Shown here piece after piece: positions 1 through 5,963 of a stretch of DNA of 7,737 nucleotides; the stretch's first letter is position 1, and the number at the start of each line of letters is the position of its first letter. Source of the DNA: Candidatus Sumerlaeota bacterium (GTDB taxonomy: Bacteria > Sumerlaeota > Sumerlaeia > JADFCT01); NCBI GenBank assembly GCA_026398575.1, contig JAPLSP010000412.1:5701-13437 (forward strand), read 5' to 3'. The notes beneath the pieces are model-generated. The model saw nothing but the letters and a program-made list of their open reading frames with translations, did not search any database and was not told where the DNA came from. Both the position numbers and the translations under genes were made by a program.

Positions 1-53
1 GCTGCCGCTTTAGCTTCCATGATCTCTAAGATTGGCGTAGCTAAAGCGGCAGC
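1..53. repeat. 15-bp perfect inverted repeat with 23-nt spacer
   Basis: GCTGCCGCTTTAGCT at 1-15 is exactly reverse-complemented at 39-53, with a 23-nt spacer at 16-38. The right arm overlaps the end of the dispersed repeat core (46-89). As RNA it would form a strong hairpin. It could be a terminal structure of the repeat or a transcription terminator for something left of the window; there is no T-run after either arm, so a classical intrinsic terminator is not supported. The arms may extend beyond position 1. Confidence 0.8.
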
Positions 54-121
54 AAGCAACCGCACTCCAAATGCTGGCGCCGCTTCCGACTGCATTCTTT
101 TCATCCCTTAGGCAAAAATGC
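1..121 (-). repeat. Dispersed intergenic repeat, copy 1 (minus orientation)
   Basis: Read on the minus strand, this stretch aligns with 5657-5735 and 7662-7737 on the plus strand. All three share a head (CATTTTTGCCT or similar), a variable GAATGCA-like stretch, and a core beginning TCGGAA and continuing GCGCCAGC, TTTGGAGT, GCTTGC. The core at 46-89 matches the copy 2 core (5688-5731) at 41 of 44 positions by eye. This copy also has a long inverted repeat at its far end (1-53), so the element may extend left of the window. It does not code for anything I recognise. Family identity and boundaries are inferred from this window only. Confidence 0.8.
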
Positions 122-232
122 GTGATCATAGTTCTGAGTCGGAGCGCTATGCGCCCTGATGCTTTCGGATTCATTGCTTGACAGAAGGCTTGCGCACGCG
201 TTCTTTTATCCGCTCAGCGCAATAGGCCGCTT

Positions 233-970
233 GTGGCGCCGCAGAATGAAGAAACAAAGAAAGCGAATATGCGCCGTTTTAAATATTGGATCATACTGAC
301 GTTTCTCTGCCCGCTGCTCGTTTGGATCATCAAGGGCTACCGGTTCCTCATCCGCTTCCGGTGCCAGGACGTGGCGAAAGGCTTGGATCAGCGCAAGCGC
401 GCGGCGGGCATATACGTTGTGTTTCATTCCAAGCTGCTCTATGCGGCGTGGATGCTCATGGTGGCCAAGCGCTATCGCGCGCCGGCGACGATCGAACTCA
501 GTCCCAGCCGCGACGGTGAAATCGCGGCGCGCATCCTGACGGGACTGGGCTTTCGCGTGGTTCGCGGCTCGGGCAAGCGCAAACATTTTTCGGCGGCCAA
601 GAACGTCATGAATGAGCTGGAAAGCGGCCATTGGGTCGGCGTGGCTTTGGACGGTCCGCGCGGACCGCGAGGCAAAATCAGCTCGGCGGTCCTGCACTAC
701 GCGCAAAAGACCGGCTGTCCGCTGGTGCCGATTGATGGCCGCGCCCGCAGCGAGTGGCGTCTGCCAACCTGGGATCGGTTCCGCATCCCCAAGCCCTTCA
801 GCCGCGCAGAAGGAATCGTCCATGACGCCATCTTCATCCCCTCCGACGCCGACGAGGCAGCGCTCGAATCCGTCAAGACCCGCCTGCGTGAGCTGATGGA
901 AGAACCGATGGATGAAAAGCGGGATTCGGGACTCGGGGCTCGGGATTCGAAGCGCAGACAGGATCATTAG
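233..970 (+). CDS. DUF374 / lysophospholipid acyltransferase-like protein
   Basis: Predicted 245-aa inner-membrane-associated acyltransferase of the DUF374 family, related to the acyltransferases that acylate lipid A or lysophospholipids; the substrate is unknown. One N-terminal hydrophobic segment covers residues 17-33. Family landmarks are FHSK with candidate catalytic His65, SPSRDGE at 90-96, VVRGSG at 109-114, LDGPRGPRG at 139-147 and WDRFRIPKPFSR at 180-191. There is no Asp four residues after His65, which fits DUF374 rather than the strict HX4D PlsC type. The longest reading starts at GTG 233, with a weak AGG 7-9 nt upstream. ATG 269 (MRRFKYW) is a credible alternative start that would remove 12 polar residues; its upstream region is purine-rich but not a clear Shine-Dalgarno. 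The last ~17 residues (RDSGLGARDSKRRQDH) come partly from a heptamer tandem repeat and are probably not part of the ancestral fold. It stands alone and converges on the ubiE gene. Confidence 0.88.
   Translation: MAPQNEETKKANMRRFKYWIILTFLCPLLVWIIKGYRFLIRFRCQDVAKGLDQRKRAAGIYVVFHSKLLYAAWMLMVAKRYRAPATIELSPSRDGEIAARILTGLGFRVVRGSGKRKHFSAAKNVMNELESGHWVGVALDGPRGPRGKISSAVLHYAQKTGCPLVPIDGRARSEWRLPTWDRFRIPKPFSRAEGIVHDAIFIPSDADEAALESVKTRLRELMEEPMDEKRDSGLGARDSKRRQDH
920..949 (+). repeat. Heptamer tandem repeat (CGGGATT type) inside the DUF374 3' end
   Basis: Four 7-nt units occur in a row: CGGGATT (920-926), CGGGACT (927-933), CGGGGCT (934-940), CGGGATT (941-947), then a partial CG. A related GAGCTCGGGG lies just after the stop codon. 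In frame the units give RDSGLGARDS at the C-terminus of the acyltransferase-like protein. This looks like an intergenic simple repeat that has run into the gene's end. Confidence 0.85.
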
Positions 971-1002
971 GAGCTCGGGGTAATAGATTCGGAGTTTATA
1001 TA

Positions 1003-1061
1003 ACAGGCAGAATCATTGAGGGCAGAATCATTATGATTCTGCCCTCAATGATTCTGCCTGT
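1003..1061. repeat. 59-bp perfect palindrome built from GGCAGAATCAT units
   Basis: Positions 1003-1031 are exactly reverse-complemented at 1033-1061, with a single central base (T1032). Each 29-nt arm holds two 11-nt units, GGCAGAATCAT at 1006-1016 and 1021-1031 in the left arm and ATGATTCTGCC twice in the right arm, spaced 15 nt apart. It lies between convergent genes (DUF374 stop at 970, ubiE stop at 1132). The RNA of either strand would form a very stable hairpin and could end transcription or block 3' exonucleases from both sides, but neither side has a U-tract. A mobile or REP-like origin is also possible. Confidence 0.9.
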
Positions 1062-1098
1062 GGTGTTTCTAATGAACTACTCTTTGCTCAGAGAATGT

Positions 1099-1124
1099 TG
1101 AACTCTGAACTGTGAACTGTGAAC
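1099..1124. repeat. Heptamer tandem repeat (TGAACTG type)
   Basis: Units are TGAACTC (1099-1105), TGAACTG (1106-1112), TGAACTG (1113-1119) and a partial TGAAC (1120-1124). It ends 7 nt before the ubiE stop codon. The 7-nt period matches that of the unrelated CGGGATT array at 920-949, on the other side of the palindrome. Confidence 0.8.
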
Positions 1125-1131
1125 ATCAGGG

Positions 1132-1908
1132 TTATTTTTGTCCCCAATGGATGGCGGCTATGCCGAAGGTTTGGAGCTCGAAGCGGACTTGGGTTAGTCC
1201 GGCGCGTTCCATCAGGGCGGTGAGCTGAGGGGGGGAAGGGAATTCCGCGACGGAAGCGGGGAGGTAGCCGTATTCTTTCGAGCCTGTGCCGATCCTGGCC
1301 ACGGCGGGCAATAGCCGCTTGAAGTAAAAAAGATACAAGGCGCGAATGATCGGGTTCGGCGGCGTTGTGAATTCGAGGACCAAAACGCGTCCGCCGGGCC
1401 GGACGACGCGAACCATCTCGCGCAGCGCGGCGTCACGATCCGCCACGTTTCTCAATCCAAAAGCCACCGTCGCCAGATCGAAGTAATTGTCCGCAAACGG
1501 CAGCGCGACAGAGTCGGCTGCGGCGACAAAGCAGGATGGGGATCTCGGGCCGGCTTTGAATAAATGACTCCGGAATTTCGCCTTTGCGATCCGGAGCATA
1601 GGCTCGGCGAAATCGCAGCCGATCACCTTGCCGTATAAGTTCATCCTGCGCGCGCACGCCAGTGCCATGTCGCCCGTTCCGCCGCAGCAGTCCAGGACGC
1701 GGCGTGTTTCGGACTGCACGCCAATGCGCGCCGCGCGCCGCCGCCAGAGGCGATCCACATTCATGCTGAGCAAATGGTTGCCAAAATCATATCGCGGCGC
1801 AATGCGCGAAAACATATCCCGAATTTTTATGGCATCCCGATTTTCTGCATTCTGATATGCAGCATCGCGATTTCCAGCGTCGCGATTTGCGGCGCCATGA
1901 TCCCCCAT
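1132..1908 (-). CDS. ubiE/menG: Demethylmenaquinone / 2-methoxy-6-polyprenylbenzoquinol methyltransferase (UbiE/MenG)
   Basis: SAM-dependent C-methyltransferase of late menaquinone or ubiquinone synthesis; the sequence alone does not say which quinone. With the start chosen here it has 258 aa, close to the usual family size. Motifs in order: FSRIAPRYD at 33-41, the SAM-binding loop VLDCCGGTGD at 71-80, CDFAEPM at 98-104, FGLRNVADRDAALRE at 150-164, RVVRPGG at 167-173, EFTTPPNP at 179-186 and GYLPASVAEFPSP at 214-226. The start at ATG 1908 is chosen because AGGAG lies 8 nt upstream. An alternative ATG at 1977 overlaps the rhomboid stop as ATGA, which would allow translational coupling and give 281 aa, but it lacks a visible Shine-Dalgarno. 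Residues 8-27 are four NRDAx-like pentapeptides not expected in the family. Last gene of a three-gene minus-strand run. Confidence 0.93.
   Translation of the reverse strand: MGDHGAANRDAGNRDAAYQNAENRDAIKIRDMFSRIAPRYDFGNHLLSMNVDRLWRRRAARIGVQSETRRVLDCCGGTGDMALACARRMNLYGKVIGCDFAEPMLRIAKAKFRSHLFKAGPRSPSCFVAAADSVALPFADNYFDLATVAFGLRNVADRDAALREMVRVVRPGGRVLVLEFTTPPNPIIRALYLFYFKRLLPAVARIGTGSKEYGYLPASVAEFPSPPQLTALMERAGLTQVRFELQTFGIAAIHWGQK
1828..1887 (-). repeat. 15-nt tandem repeat encoding NRDAx pentapeptides in UbiE N-terminus
   Basis: Read on the minus strand, the frame gives NRDAG, NRDAA, YQNAE, NRDAI, four 15-nt units just before the conserved start of the methyltransferase domain (IKIRDMFSRIAPRYD). 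The preceding DHGAA may be a fifth, decayed unit. It appears to be a short tandem duplication that lengthened the N-terminus. Confidence 0.75.
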
Positions 1909-1916
1909 ATTGCAAT

Positions 1917-1921
1917 CTCCT
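1917..1921 (-). promoter_or_regulatory. Shine-Dalgarno AGGAG deciding the ubiE start
   Basis: On the minus strand AGGAG is followed by 8 nt (ATTGCAAT) and then ATG at 1908. It is the only strong ribosome site near the 5' end of this gene and favours the 258-aa product over the 281-aa form that would start in the rhomboid stop overlap. Confidence 0.65.
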
Positions 1922-1973
1922 GCCACGCCTTTTTCAGCGACGCGTTGCGAATTCGATTTTCCGGGATCGGCAT

Positions 1974-4091
1974 TCATGCGGCAGGCTCGATTGCGCGGGC
2001 GGATGGGGAAAGATGAAAGTGGCGCGAAAGGCGCGTCTGGAGCAGGTTTTCGCGGGTCAGAATCGTGGGATACCGGCACGCCATATTTTCGTTCGTGATC
2101 GGTCCTTTGGACTTGGGCTCGATGGCTTTGAGCAGCCGTTTCGCTTCGGAGATGCCGTCGAAGTCCTGCTTCAGGTCCAGGGCGCGATCGAGATACGTAC
2201 GGGCGTCGCCATGGCGGTTCTTCAGGGCGGCAAACAGCGCGCCGATGTGATAATAGATTTCGGCGCTGGGCGGCCGCGTCAACGCGGCGGCTTCCAGCAG
2301 GTCCATCAGCGCTTCCTGGAGCAGGCCCTTCTTGAAATAAATCCAGCCGCGCGTGTCCATGATTGCCGGGTCTTTGAGCAGGCCGAGCGCTTCATTGGCA
2401 TAAGCCAGCGCCTCGTCCAGCCTGGCGTCGAGAATCGCAAAGAGCCATGCGGCTTGGTTGAGAGCCTGGGCGGCGCTGATTTCCTCGGCATGAATTTCGG
2501 CTTCATGATTTTCCAACTGATAGTTAAGCCAGGATTTCCCGGCGTCTTTGCCGCGCAGTTGGGCGGCGATGGCGAGGGCGGCGCGCGCTTTTGCCACGAA
2601 GCGAACCGCCGATGCGTCCCGGATGGACGCGCTTTCACTCGTCTGCCCCAGTTCTTTCAACATCAGCGCAAGGTTCATCTGGGCCATTTCCGCATAGAGG
2701 AGGCTGTCCTCTTCCGTGCTTTCCATGGACTGTGCGACAACCGTCTGTGATGAGGCTGTGGCTGCATTGAGCAAGGCTTCGATGCGCGGGACGGAGGAGG
2801 AGGTGGACACTGTGGACGCGATGGATGAAGTGGAGGGGATAGAGGAAAGGGATAAGGCGGATGATGTCGTGGCGCTGATGCTAATTTGCGCGGCAGCGGT
2901 TGTCTTGCGATCGGCGGCAAGAATTGCGGTGGACACGCGGAAATCGGCTTCGGCCCGCGTCAGATTCCCGGCCCGCCAATTGAGGACTCCGCTATGATAG
3001 CGCGCTTGTGGATCGTTGGGCTTCCTTTCCAGCGCCATTCGGATTTGGCCGCTCGCCCGGCTGTATTCGCAATTTTGAATCAGCAGCTGCGCATACTGCC
3101 GCCGCCAGCGAAATCCTTCGTCGGACGCCGGCGCTTTCAGCAAATCCTCGCCGGCTGCGGCCATTTTTTTCTCAGCCCATGCAAGCGCCAGATCGCTGCG
3201 CCCCCATTGGTTCAGATTCAGGATGACGATTTGATTATACTCATGGATGGTCTTGATGGGGCGGGCGGACGCGATCAGGCAGATAACGCAGGCGGCGATC
3301 AAGGCATACAAGGCGTTATGACTGATCATGCGCAGGCGCGGGTCGGGTTTGGGATTGGCGGAAACAAAGAAATAGAGCCCCAATACAAAGCCTGCGCCCA
3401 AGCCTCCCAAAAGCGCCAGGCCTCTGATGAAGGGAACCACGCTCATCAGAGTCAGCAAAACCATCCACAAGACCAAATGCCGGGGGCCGCTGGCTTGCAG
3501 GAAATTCTTCAAGGCGCCGCGCTCGGCCCATTCATTTGCCAGGATCGCGCCAAACAGCCCGAAAATAGCGCCGGAAGCGCCGACCGCCGGCTCTAATCCG
3601 AGTTCCGGATCGCCCGTGGTCAGCGCCAAGGCCACGAAAGCGCCGTAAACGAACAGATTGCCCGCCACGCCCGAACCCAGATAGAGCATCAGAAAGCGCC
3701 ATCCCCCCAGGCGGCTTTCGAGCCAATTCGCGAAATAGAGCATCGCCATCATGTTGAAGATCAGATGAAAAATCCCCACGTGGAGAAAGAGCGACGCCAC
3801 CAGCCGCCCGTATTCTCCGGCTTCCATCAGGTAGCCCGCGAACGCGCCGGACTGGATCAATGCGGCCCCCATGTCGAGCCCCAGCGCATGCTGAAGGACG
3901 GTTTGCCAGAGATGATGCGGATCCACGTTTGCCGCCACGCTGAGAGCCAGCGCGATGGAGCTGGCAATGACCAAGATCATGCCGACGCGCAGGCGGGGAT
4001 TGAGCCAGCTGATCCTGTCCGGCTCTTTGTCGCGAAGTTTGCCGCCGTTGCCTTTATGCCAGGGGATTGGCTTGGTTTCCGGTTCGTTCAT
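1974..4091 (-). CDS. Rhomboid-family membrane protein with TPR tail, catalytic His replaced by Leu (probable pseudoprotease)
   Basis: 705-aa protein with an N-terminal rhomboid domain and a long helical tail. Hydrophobic segments lie near residues 34-55, 98-122, 131-158, 168-187, 205-219, 224-243 and 258-276, as in a 6+1 TM rhomboid. Landmarks are HVGIFHLIFNM (His104, His109, Asn113, oxyanion-side residues) and VGASGAIFG with nucleophile Ser173. The last helix reads GLALLGGLGAGFVLG, where active rhomboids have AHLGG: residue 227 is Leu (CTT, minus-strand codon at 3413-3411) in place of the catalytic His. The Ser-His dyad is therefore incomplete and proteolysis is doubtful. Residues about 330-395 and 530-655 look like TPR helices (for example YHSGVLNWRAGNLTRAEADF, DTRGWIYFKKGLLQEALMD), separated by a Ser/Thr-rich linker at 397-434. 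The final ~45 residues are a basic, low-complexity tail. It starts 3 nt after the upstream gene's stop, with AAAAAGG as a modest Shine-Dalgarno. Likely a membrane-anchored binding or scaffold protein; the partner is unknown. Confidence 0.88.
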   Translation of the reverse strand: MNEPETKPIPWHKGNGGKLRDKEPDRISWLNPRLRVGMILVIASSIALALSVAANVDPHHLWQTVLQHALGLDMGAALIQSGAFAGYLMEAGEYGRLVASLFLHVGIFHLIFNMMAMLYFANWLESRLGGWRFLMLYLGSGVAGNLFVYGAFVALALTTGDPELGLEPAVGASGAIFGLFGAILANEWAERGALKNFLQASGPRHLVLWMVLLTLMSVVPFIRGLALLGGLGAGFVLGLYFFVSANPKPDPRLRMISHNALYALIAACVICLIASARPIKTIHEYNQIVILNLNQWGRSDLALAWAEKKMAAAGEDLLKAPASDEGFRWRRQYAQLLIQNCEYSRASGQIRMALERKPNDPQARYHSGVLNWRAGNLTRAEADFRVSTAILAADRKTTAAAQISISATTSSALSLSSIPSTSSIASTVSTSSSVPRIEALLNAATASSQTVVAQSMESTEEDSLLYAEMAQMNLALMLKELGQTSESASIRDASAVRFVAKARAALAIAAQLRGKDAGKSWLNYQLENHEAEIHAEEISAAQALNQAAWLFAILDARLDEALAYANEALGLLKDPAIMDTRGWIYFKKGLLQEALMDLLEAAALTRPPSAEIYYHIGALFAALKNRHGDARTYLDRALDLKQDFDGISEAKRLLKAIEPKSKGPITNENMACRYPTILTRENLLQTRLSRHFHLSPSARAIEPAA

Positions 4092-4094
4092 TCG

Positions 4095-5612
4095 TTAAGC
4101 CTTTTTAGTTTGTATTCTCAAGACAGCCCGTGCGCCGGCGATCCAGGCCGCGCTCAGCAGCAGGAAATACCACGGCCCTCGCAACGCATAAGGCGTCGCC
4201 CGGTTCCATGCCGCCCGTCCGTCGAAGAACGCGGGCCAGGAACGGGTGAAGACCGGGCTGTTGAGAAGGAATTTGCTATGATAAAAATCAACGTGGAACA
4301 AGGTTTGCATCGGAAATCCCGTAACCGGTTGCGGGTCCACCATCGCCGGCACGCCCACCAGCCAGATCGAAGCCGCGAGCGCCAGCGCCATCAAGCACGC
4401 CCACCCGCGTCCCCACTGCAAGATCCAAAGCAGAGGCGGGATGAGAAAAGGCAGGGCAGGGATCAAATGCCTTGGCCCCATGGCCGCTCCGCCCCACCAC
4501 ATATAATAAGAAGCGTTGAACCACAGATAGCCGATAAAGATCGCTCCGCAAAGAATCGCGTCTGCAAGGAAAATCCGATTTTGGGCGCCGGTTGCTCCTT
4601 CATGCCGCACGCCGTCGGCGATCATCCGCCCCAAGCCGATCAAAGAAAAGGCTAAAAACGGCGACAAGACGAAAAGCCCGCGATAAGGATGAATGGTAAT
4701 ATAATAAAGGATCGGCAGCCTGAACTGCGCAATCCCCTGCAGGCCTTCTCCCATTCCTTTCTGGAAAACCGGATTCTCGAGGTATTTATAAGGCACGCAG
4801 ATTTCGCCAAAACAGATCAAGGTATAGACGGCGAAAGGCAGGAGCGCGATGGCCGCCGCCAGCCAGAAAACCACTACCGCCCATCGCGGCCGCGCGTGCC
4901 AGAAAACATAGCCTGACAGCGCCAGAGCGACAATGCCCACCGTGTATTCGCAGAGCAGCGATGCGCCCAGACACAAGCCGGGCGCGATCAGCGCGCGCGG
5001 CGTCAGGCGCTGCTCCAATCGCGCGCGCAAGAGCAGGTTATAAGCGAACAGGCAAAAACATACAGCGGGAAGATAGGAATAAAACAGCGAAGAATAGCCC
5101 CAGAGCAGCGTCCCGAAGCTCATGGCGATGGTCAGGATAAGCGCCTCGGCGATGCGCGCGCCAAACGCCAGCAAAAGGCTCATCATTGCCGTGGCCGCCA
5201 ACGCCGCGCAGACGCTGACGGAAAAAACCGTCGTCACATAGCGCGCCAATTCGAGCGGCGGCTGCGTTCCCAATATATGCGCGATCCATCGGATGGCCGC
5301 ATACGGCGGCACGCCCAGCAGTGAGACGCCGATAATTTTGTCGCTGTAATAATGGCCGTTTTTCAGGGCGCGATCCTCAGTCTCGCAGCCGCCTTCCGGG
5401 GTGTTCACGTATCCATCCACCATGAAAGAGCCTTTTTCGACGATGGCGCGAGTCAAGGCAAAGCGGCTGTTGACGTTCCATCCAGGTTTTTCATAGTTGA
5501 CCCCGGCAAAGGTGAGCCAGAAAACCCCGAAGACAACAGCGCCGCGCCGCAGCCCCAAACGCGTGAGACGCAGGGCAGGGGCGGAATCGGATATGGAGGG
5601 TGATTCGGTCAT
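4095..5612 (-). CDS. Polytopic membrane protein, putative GT-C (ArnT/PMT-like) glycosyltransferase
   Basis: 505-aa integral membrane protein with roughly ten or more hydrophobic helices. The first follows a short N-terminal cytoplasmic segment (about 24-40). The large first loop carries NVNSRFALTRAIVEKGSF (47-63) and NGHYYSDKIIG (85-95), a pattern I associate with conserved bacterial membrane proteins often labelled glycosyltransferase family 39 or hypothetical. Later conserved-looking stretches are VPYKY at 273-277, RGLFVLSPFL at 311-320 and WWGGAAMGPRHLIPALPFL at 372-390. If it is a GT-C enzyme, it would transfer a sugar from a polyprenyl-phosphate donor at the periplasmic face, but I see no motif that fixes donor or acceptor. 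First gene of the minus-strand run. The ATG at 5612 has no clear Shine-Dalgarno; it overlaps a TAA as TAATG, belonging to a doubtful small frame upstream. Membrane topology is certain, enzymatic class is not. Confidence 0.8.
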   Translation of the reverse strand: MTESPSISDSAPALRLTRLGLRRGAVVFGVFWLTFAGVNYEKPGWNVNSRFALTRAIVEKGSFMVDGYVNTPEGGCETEDRALKNGHYYSDKIIGVSLLGVPPYAAIRWIAHILGTQPPLELARYVTTVFSVSVCAALAATAMMSLLLAFGARIAEALILTIAMSFGTLLWGYSSLFYSYLPAVCFCLFAYNLLLRARLEQRLTPRALIAPGLCLGASLLCEYTVGIVALALSGYVFWHARPRWAVVVFWLAAAIALLPFAVYTLICFGEICVPYKYLENPVFQKGMGEGLQGIAQFRLPILYYITIHPYRGLFVLSPFLAFSLIGLGRMIADGVRHEGATGAQNRIFLADAILCGAIFIGYLWFNASYYMWWGGAAMGPRHLIPALPFLIPPLLWILQWGRGWACLMALALAASIWLVGVPAMVDPQPVTGFPMQTLFHVDFYHSKFLLNSPVFTRSWPAFFDGRAAWNRATPYALRGPWYFLLLSAAWIAGARAVLRIQTKKA

Positions 5613-5656
5613 TATATCGGCGCAGATTTAGTGCTCTGGGCTGTAATTTGAGAGCG

Positions 5657-5735
5657 ACATTTTTGCCTCAGGGCGAATGCAATGCGGTCGGAAACAGCGC
5701 CAGCTTTTGGAGTGCGGTTGCTTGCTGCCGCCTGG
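5657..5735 (+). repeat. Dispersed intergenic repeat, copy 2
   Basis: Shares the head ACATTTTTGCCTCAGGG and the core TCGGAA...GCGCCAGCTTTTGGAGT with copies 1 and 3. The core at 5688-5731 differs from copy 1 at three positions of 44. It lies 45 nt upstream of the membrane-protein start codon, on the opposite strand to that gene, so it could affect that operon's 5' region. It contains the hairpin-forming GCGGTTGC-TT-GCTGCCGC segment (with mismatch). Confidence 0.8.
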
Positions 5736-5875
5736 CGTATCCGCATTAAAACCCTCAAGCGCCTGATGATCTCCAGTTGGCGCCGGGCTGTCAAGCAGGC
5801 TGGGGGAGGCGCTGAAAGCGAGTGGCGTTCAATGATGAATGCGGCGTTTTTTTCCACGCAGGCGCGTCAATCGCC

Positions 5876-5896
5876 CGGCAGAACTTGCCGTTTTTT
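5876..5896 (+). terminator. Orphan intrinsic-terminator-like hairpin (plus strand)
   Basis: CGGCA (5876-5880), loop GAACT, TGCCG (5886-5890) and then six T residues (5891-5896). The stem has 5 bp, plus a possible inner G-T pair. It has the form of a rho-independent terminator reading rightward, but no plus-strand gene lies to its left within the intergenic region; the nearest plus-strand gene ends at 970. It could end an unrecognised small RNA or antisense transcription away from the operon, or be a chance match given the short stem. Confidence 0.5.
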
Positions 5897-5963
5897 GACG
5901 GTATGCCTTAAGTTTTTGCTCTGTTTTTTTCTTATAAGATATATAGTTTATCCGTGTTTATAA

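Noticed and set aside
178..206. TTGACA at 178-183 as a sigma-70 -35 box for the DUF374 gene
   Set aside because: At 17 nt the -10 position reads TTCTTT, which is too poor; the better TTTATC is 21 nt away. Possible but not supported.
206..967. Long minus-strand frame opposite the DUF374 gene
   Set aside because: The plus-strand frame has clear family motifs. The reverse frame is a mirror effect of GC-rich codons, and its start is made of the translated heptamer repeat.
1003..1124. CRISPR array
   Set aside because: The repeats are palindromic or contiguous heptamers, without regular 30-40 nt unique spacers, and no cas gene is in the window.
5705..5815. Second inverted arm for repeat copy 2 (CGCCGGGCTGTCAAG near 5780)
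   Set aside because: It resembles the reverse complement of CTTGCTGCCGCCTGGCG only with several mismatches and a shift; not enough to call.
5612..5857. Minus-strand open frame of 81 codons whose TAA overlaps the membrane-protein ATG as TAATG
   Set aside because: The overlap is suggestive of coupling, but the frame is largely the reverse of repeat copy 2 and its sequence resembles no protein I know.
5682..5963. Plus-strand open frame of 93 codons ending in a hydrophobic segment
   Set aside because: It begins inside repeat copy 2, runs through the terminator-like hairpin and T-runs, and its hydrophobic end is what T-rich DNA gives in any frame. No Shine-Dalgarno or family resemblance.
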